Source of the DNA: Crossaster papposus
Lineage: Eukaryota; Echinodermata; Asteroidea; Velatida; Solasteridae
Direction of reading: 5' to 3'
Length of the DNA stretch: 64,000 nt
Assembly (NCBI GenBank): GCA_037893245.1
Contig: JBAIAA010000669.1
Span: 1,302,001 to 1,366,000, forward strand
This document shows, piece after piece, positions 58,701 to 64,000 of this stretch. The first letter of the stretch is position 1; every line of letters starts with the position of its first letter. The position numbers and the translations under genes were made by a program. Below the pieces are notes generated by a model that had not been told where the DNA came from, ran no database searches, and saw only the letters and a program-made list of their open reading frames with translations.

Positions 58701-61700
58701 GATAGGGTGGGGGTACATATATAAATGATACATCTGAGAACCTATAGAATTTTTAAAAAAGCAAAATCAAAAAAAACAAAATTGTAAACTTTGTCCGCGT
58801 TTCGTTGGAGCAGGTCACATAATTCACAATTGTGTTGTTTTTGGGAGGATATTTTCCAGGACTTACCTCCACCCATGGAGTGAGTTATGAAGCAGCACTG
58901 TAAACAATCGCACTGCTCAGCGGCGTGGCGGATACACTCTGATATATGGTCACGATACCGAACACCATACATCTTGTTGCCAACTGCCCTGCAAAAGGAA
59001 TCTTATTATTATTATTTATTTCTGGTAATGAAACCAAGGATCCCTCAAAAGCGCCCTCGGCACTGTAGCTCGTAAGCCTGAAGAAACCTGTAGAAAGAAG
59101 ACAATTGAGACGAAGGTACAGTTTTAGAGGTGGGAGGAAAACCCCAGAAGAATATCCTGGGGGAAAACCCACGGAGTCAGGCAGGGACTGAAGACCCAAT
59201 CCACATTTTAGCGCCCAGGTCGGATTCGAACCCGGGTCATAGTAGTGTTAGGCGAGGAAATTAAAGAACCGCTACGCCAACCTTCAACTGTACATTAGCA
59301 ATTGTTAGCAATTTACCCTGACCTATAAATCCATTATAACCCTACCCCAATTTTCTTACACATAACTTGAATCCTGCAAAATCCTGCAATTCCAAAGTAT
59401 TTTTGTTTCCCTCGCCACAAATTCTGCAAAATCCTCCATTATTTATTACTGGTGACCACTGCCTGAATCCTGCAAAAATCCTACAGTGGGTTTACCATTG
59501 AGCTATAAAGCAGCCAAACATGGAACAAACAACTGCTAATTAGTGCCCTATTGCAACCATGGTCTCCACACATCATGACCCTTGGTATGCAAACGTTTCC
59601 TATCCTTGACACATAACTTATACCTTGACTGAATCTCTATTGAGAATGTGCATAAAGCATGAGCAGTGTGAAAGTACAAAGTAACCAATAATCTCAATCC
59701 CTCCAAAATTCCATTTGGATAAATGCCCAAGTAACCTCAATCATGCAAAATCCTCCAGCATTAGTTTAGTCCTTATGACCTGGATCCTGCATTATCCTCC
59801 AGTGGCAAAAAAACAAACAAACGCCCTCAATTCTGCAAATTCCTCCGATGCATCAACTCCCAAGTGGCCTCGATCCTGCAAGTTCCAAAAAGAATTTTGG
59901 AGGATTTGGGATGGCTAGATTTAAATTAAACAACAAAAAGACAAATTGCACTAACCAGTTATTTCCGCAGCCGGAGACATCGGTAATGAGCTGTCTGTGG
60001 TCAAATAACTCCCCGATAGACCCCTTCAATAATTCATTGACCACGCCCTCCTCCATGTCAATCAAAACTGCCTGAAAATGAGCAAAGATTTTACCTCACT
60101 TTATGTTCCAACAAAAAAATGCAACACTTTTGTGTTGACGACTATATATACAGGGTGCCCCCCCCCCCAAAAAAAAAAAATTTCTAAACAGACAAGCGCA
60201 CTTCCACTCTGAGGCTAAGAATACCTCAATGGATGGAGAATCTTTCTGGAAGTAAAACGATACTTTATATCTCGACTTGGGCAAGTAGTTTTTAGCCCCT
60301 GTTTTGTGAAGTGAAGTCAGTAATTCTTTTGCACCAAAGTGAACAAAGAAATTGCCAGACGGGGCTCGAACCTGCGACTTTAAGAAATAACTAGTTATTT
60401 CTCGGTACGAAAGGACTCTGACTTCACTTCACAAAAAAGATCTGGAGCTAAAACTACTAGCTCAAATAAAGATATCTTGGTATCATTTGTTCTTATTGGT
60501 ATAGTCTTGGCCTCAGAGTGGAAGTGGGTTTGTCAATTTTTTTATGGATCACCCTATATACTCTCTGTCTGTCATGCTAATTAGTTATAAAGCAGCCAAA
60601 CATGGAACAAACAGTTGCTAAGTGCCCTGTTACAACAAAGTAACAAATAACCTCAATCCTCCAAAATCCTCATTTGGATAAATACACAAGTAACCTCAAT
60701 CCTGCAAAATCATCCAGAATTAGCCCTTATGACCTGGATCCTGCATTATCATCCAGTGGCAAAACCCCTAAACGCCCTCAATTCTGCAAATTCCTCCGAT
60801 GCATCAACTTCTAATTAAAGGTAGTATACACCATTTGCAGATATCAAAAATATTTACTACCAAATTATTAAGAAATATCTTACTCATTTGAAAGTAAATA
60901 ATAATTCTAGGCATTCAGCAAAATGATTGCGCTAGATATCCTGTAATTATTACGAAAAGTAGAATTTTATAAAGAAAAATTCTTGATCGCCGGACGGCGA
61001 TCGCGAAAAAACCAAAGATAACATAAGAATAACTGCTCGACGCCGGTTAAAAACAAACGCTGTTTTTCGTGTTTTTCTCGGCATCCATGATTGTAAAACT
61101 TCGGACATGTCAGTTAAACGATATTTACTATAAAATACAACCCCCAAAATCTACCTATTCATGATAATTCGAGCAATTACCAATGGTGTATCCTACCTTT
61201 AAAGGTAGTATACACCATTTGCAGATATCGAAAAAATTTACTACCGAATTATTAAGAAATATCTTACTTATTTAAAAGTAAATAATGATTGTAGGCATCC
61301 AGCAAAATAAGGGCCCTAGATATCCTGTAATTGTTCCAAAAAATTGAATTGTATAAACCAAAATTCATTCTCGCCGTCCGGCGAGCGCGAAAAAACAAAG
61401 ATAACATAAGAATAACTGCTCGACTTCGGTGGAAAACAAACGCTGTTTTTCATGCTTTTCTCGGCATCCATGAATGTAAAAATTCGGACAGGTCAGTTAA
61501 ACGATATTTACTATAAAATACAACCCCCCAAATCCACCCATTCCTGATAATTCAACAAATTACCAATGGTGTATACTACCTTTAAGTGACCTTAAAATCC
61601 TGCAATTTGCAAAGAGGATTTTAGAGGATTTGGGATGGTTAGGGTTAATTACTGCTACGTAGGGAAGCTTACCCTGGCTTTCAGAGAACGAACCTTGCTC

Positions 61701-63469
61701 TTCCCATCCCCGACACCAATGCTTACTGGGTGTTCATATCTACAGGAAAACCACATTAAATACAACATAATTATTAATATTATTTCTTTTTCGACAATGA
61801 AACCGAGGATTCCTCAAAAGCGCCAAAGGCACTGTAGCTCGTAAGCCTGAAGAAACCAGTAGGAGGATGAACGAAATGCCAGAAACACTGGGGCGAACCC
61901 CTTCTCTTAAGCGACAAGTGTGACTGGGTTCTTTTACGTGCGTGTCCAGGTTCAATATATACATTATACACACACACGGGACCTACGGCTTTACATCTCA
62001 TCCGAAGGACGAAGCAATAGTGGTTTAATTGCCTTGCTTAAGGACACACGTGTCGACACCGGGACTCGAACTCACGCTCTGCGGAACAGAAAACCCAGCT
62101 CTTAACCGCTCGGCCACGACACTCCACTGAAGAGTTCCGGCAAATTGAGACGTAATATGGTGGGCAGAGTTTGAAATATGGGCTTTCGGGCATTAGATTT
62201 TTGGATATTTTGCTGTTGAAAATTGCCTTGATCATCTGCGGCTTCGTTCGAACATAATTTAGAAATGGTAGTGTTTATACCTTTAACCCTATATGTTCTC
62301 GCTCTAGAAAGCATACCAGACCTAACAAACTTCAACAACTGCACACAGGTTCAGTAATTATTGGTACTGAACCTAACAGTACTAAACCTGCCAAACTCCA
62401 ACTTGTTGAAGTTTGATTGACTTGGTACAGATGGGTCTATGCACTGTTCAGGATCAGGGCTTTGATGACTGCCTATATTGGTTCGGTGTGTTGAGCTGTG
62501 TTTGAGTGGGGACACACACAGGGTGTACACATCACAGTTACAGTCGACCAGGAACTGTGCTGTGACCATGGGAGAGCTCACCCAAGAATAAATGCCTGTG
62601 CAGTCCTCCAAACTCCAACATTCCTACAAGTCTCATTATACCTCTCTGCCCTATTAAAACCTCACAGAATTCAACAGGGTTATCTCCCTGGGCGTTTTGT
62701 ACTGAGTCAAACAAAGTCCAACCAGAACTTGCTATTATAATGTTGGGCACCAAACTGGCCCAAACCAAGTCAATCAATCTTCAACAAGTTGGAGTTTGGC
62801 GGGATCGTACTGTTAGGTTCAGTACCAATAATTACTGAACCTGTGTGCAGTTGTTGAAGTTTGCTAGGTTCTGTCTGCTTTCTAGTGCGGGAGCCTAGGG
62901 GGGTATAGGGTTAAGTTAAAGTAAATGAATAGCCCTATTGCCCTACATCATGTCTGTCAGTGTATGCCTTACCTTGAATCAACATTGAGGAAGAAACTGC
63001 TGAGTGAATCGTCATAGACACCTTTCTTGTTGTTGGCTGCATGCTCCCTCAAAGCTAAATCCCAGAAACGACATCCGATCTAAAACAAGGTTGTACATAA
63101 TAAAGGAAATCTTTTCTTTTGATAAAACGTATTAGCTATCGTTACGGCAGCCATAACGTAATTTTCAAATACTGTCGTTTACGGCACTTAAAAAAAAGGA
63201 AATGCGAACGTACGGTATTTACAACCAAATTGATTCGGTACCTCGATTGTAGATGAAAAGGTAATATCAATCAATATAAAAGATTTTTAGTTATTTTCCA
63301 AAAAATATTGTTTTAACCAAAATGCGGTTTGGATGTGTGTTTTTGTGTTGTTTTTTTTCTTTTTTGCTAGGTTTTTATTGAGAGGGGATTCTTCAACCTT
63401 GTTAAAAGATAAAAATAAGAATGAGTGTTCAGTTACCTGATTGCCGCACTGGCCAACTTCACAGAACAT
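49785..63469 (-). CDS. TUBE1: TUBE1, epsilon-tubulin (5' exon unresolved)
   Basis: Exons in transcript order: a first visible piece ending at 63437 (VGQCGNQ), then 63079-62973, 61739-61673, 60071-59956, 58988-58867, 58399-58333, 56242-56122, 55183-54990, 53889-53749, 51950-51810, 50604-50430 and 49934-49785 (TGA). From exon 2 on, 466 codons join in frame, matching human TUBE1 length. Tubulin hallmarks are [54 protein letters not shown] (GTP-binding glycine loop), [29 protein letters not shown] and [13 protein letters not shown]. Epsilon-tubulin is needed for triplet-microtubule and basal-body formation. An ATG at 63469-63467 ([11 protein letters not shown]) is open but lacks the usual first beta strand; an acceptor at 63458-63457 with an upstream exon not recognised here is equally likely. 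The exon 11 acceptor is built from a transposon end. Confidence 0.95.
50606..50962. mobile_element. TTAA-bounded AGGTAG element forming the TUBE1 exon 11 acceptor
   Basis: A full copy with TTAA at 50606-50609 and 50959-50962. In TUBE1 direction the element's end reads GTATCCTACCTTTAA, then host G, then exon 11 (starting at 50604). The pyrimidine tract is element sequence and the A of the acceptor AG is in the TTAA target duplication. Confidence 0.9.
51090..51810 (+). repeat. SINE fragment plus pyrimidine-rich retroelement-like tail
   Basis: 51090-51320 matches the SINE centre (CTCAGGAGTAAATGGGTACC, GAGCTGAGATGGTATTTGG) and ends in ATTATT repeats. From 51330 the strand is C/T-rich with an open frame of 119 codons that looks low-complexity. 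It ends with TGAAGAAGATCTTGTTAAG ATCGAAATATTAGG, a phrase like those near retroelement 3' ends, then another ATTATT run. The second part could be a separate retroelement tail. Confidence 0.5.
52690..53515. repeat. Tandem array of 72-bp hairpin units, ~11 copies
   Basis: Each 72-bp unit contains GGTAGTCGAGCTGACCTACAC, a CGAGGGACA loop, and the reverse complement of the first part, then TCCCGATGCAAAGAGGATAAA. Two unit types (arm ending in CAGCTCGACTACC, perfect, or CAGCTAGACTACC, mismatched) recur in a repeating order, so larger blocks were copied. The period is 24 codons and one plus-strand frame stays open for 255 codons ([20 protein letters not shown]), antisense to TUBE1. Lies in the TUBE1 intron between exons 9 and 10. 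Confidence 0.95.
54573..54976. mobile_element. TTAA-bounded AGGGATCG element, 13 bp from the TUBE1 exon 8 donor
   Basis: TTAA plus AGGGATCGTATACGTTTGG, mirrored at the other end. It shares its left TTAA with a fragment of the AGGTAG family (54535-54576). Internal arms (TCTGAGAA...CACTGCAGT) also pair. The other full copy is 56291-56682. Confidence 0.9.
56291..56682. mobile_element. TTAA-bounded AGGGATCG element, second copy
   Basis: Inverse orientation of the interior relative to 54573-54976, with the same termini and TTAA at both ends. It lies 48 bp upstream of TUBE1 exon 7. Confidence 0.9.
56895..57360. repeat. Direct duplication of ~220 bp in a TUBE1 intron
   Basis: GCGAATTGCAGCTAC...CATGTCACGCAC...GTAGTGCCAACGTGTGCGCC...AAGATGATAGTATGAGTGG occurs at about 56915-57120 and 57155-57350. 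Related GACAGTATGAGTGAG...TGGTCTATA text is found near 17690-17720. Confidence 0.75.
57665..58307. mobile_element. TATGTGACCTGTC TIR element, 25 bp from the TUBE1 exon 6 donor
   Basis: The termini TATGTGACCTGTCACCACAA and AAAATGAGAGTAAAGTCG are mirrored at 58270-58307. It is the same family as 40964-41394. Confidence 0.85.
58451..58822. mobile_element. GTGACCTG TIR element filling most of TUBE1 intron 5
   Basis: The ends TATGTGACCTGTTCCAATGA and CGTTGGAGCAGGTCACATA face each other and occupy about 370 of the 467 bp between exons 6 and 5. Internal text (AGGTTGTCAGGGTTTTAT, CCCTGGGGAGATAGGGTG) recurs near 32040-32110. Confidence 0.75.
60815..61585. mobile_element. Two AGGTAG elements head-to-tail sharing one TTAA, nested in the CCTGAATCC repeat
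   Basis: The first spans 60815-61202 and the second 61199-61585; the single TTAA at 61199-61202 belongs to both. Outside, the CCTGAATCC repeat is interrupted (CATCAACTTCTAA at left, GTGACCTTAAAATCCTGCA at right) and resumes. Confidence 0.88.
61785..62125 (-). mobile_element. SINE with type II tRNA-like head
   Basis: On the minus strand it begins GTGTCGTGGCCGAGCGGTTA and has GAGTTCGAGTCCCGGTGTC, a serine/leucine-type layout, then a body ending TGCCTTTGGCGCTTTTGAGG and an A/T-rich tail. The tail half is shared with 37455-37725 and 59003-59290. Confidence 0.75.
62283..62914. mobile_element. TTAA-bounded CCCTATA element
   Basis: TTAACCCTATATGTTCTCGC at the left and CTAGGGGGGTATAGGGTTAA at the right, with subterminal inverted CAACTGCACACAGGTTCAG. 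Interior has no transposase. The CCCTA ends plus TTAA are the classic look of piggyBac-type non-autonomous elements. Confidence 0.85.
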
Positions 63470-64000
63470 AAAAAAAGAAAAATACAAAACCAATGAATTA
63501 GAAAGTAAAAATAACGGGAAAATGTTGCAACCTGACACTGCTTTTTTACTTCATATAATCATCTCAAACTCAATATAAATATCTCAAAAAATGTTGAAAA
63601 GACATGATTCTGGGACTGATTCAATTTTAGACTTTGTACACAACCGCTACTAAAGTAGCGTCAGGATGGACTACATTCTTTCAAAAATATAGAGTACCGT
63701 ACATAACATGGCTGACGGAATTAGTGGATTCCTATGAAATTTCTGGAAAAGAATGTAGCATCCTGATGCCCCTTAATATCTGGTTGTGTTTGGTTCAATG
63801 GTTGTGTACAAAGACAAGACAAGTACATTTCTATTTCAAGGTATTTTCTAACAAAATTTGAAATGTTCAACTGTTTTGTTGGATGCCTAGCTAGAATCAT
63901 TATGATGATTATTTACTTTCAAATAAGTAAGTTTTTCTTAATAATTCGTTTGTGTTACGTCTATATCTGCAAATGGTGTATCCCACCTTTAATAAAAAAC
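63470..64000. other. Right edge: no recognised gene; AGGTAG element fragment at the end
   Basis: AT-rich sequence presumably upstream or in intron 1 of TUBE1. From 63880 an AGGTAG-family end (GATGCCTAG...GTGTATCCCACCTTTAA) is present. I could not identify a coding first exon of TUBE1 here. Confidence 0.6.

Overview
The window is animal nuclear DNA: protein-coding genes split by GT-AG introns, vertebrate-like protein sequences, tRNA-derived SINEs, many short inverted-repeat elements and several satellites. The RPL30, WDR35 and epsilon-tubulin proteins are close to their vertebrate counterparts, and the repeats resemble those of marine invertebrate deuterostomes. An echinoderm is my best guess, but that is inference.

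Four genes are supported. (1) 121-1931, +: the last three exons of a HELZ2-like SF1 helicase. (2) 13088-45110, -: a complete 25-exon WDR35/IFT121, a subunit of the intraflagellar transport IFT-A complex. Every junction joins in frame, giving 1184 codons plus a stop. (3) 45532-47998, +: RPL30, head-to-head with WDR35 across about 240 bp that must hold both promoters. (4) 49785 to about 63469, -: TUBE1 (epsilon-tubulin, centriole/basal body), complete except for an unresolved first exon. Two cilium/centriole genes therefore flank one ribosomal protein gene.

The rest is repeats. The 1.9-13.1 kb intergenic region holds an AT-rich satellite (3.8-5.7 kb), arrays of tRNA-like units (5.7-7.6 kb), and a 143-bp satellite with a 713-bp higher-order period (7.6-11.4 kb) split by a 480-bp inverted-repeat element. 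The WDR35 and TUBE1 introns are packed with foldback and TIR elements, several families of TTAA-bounded non-autonomous elements, and minisatellites of 13, 17, 18, 27 and 72 bp.

The most unusual pattern is at exon edges. At four exons (WDR35 exons 9, 12 and 19, and RPL30 exon 3) the exon end and its splice site have been copied in tandem into the adjoining intron, leaving rows of decoy splice sites. At two others, a transposable-element end supplies or overlaps the splice site itself: the WDR35 exon 15 donor and the TUBE1 exon 11 acceptor. Further elements sit 13-60 bp from TUBE1 splice sites. Despite this, the WDR35, RPL30 and TUBE1 frames are intact.
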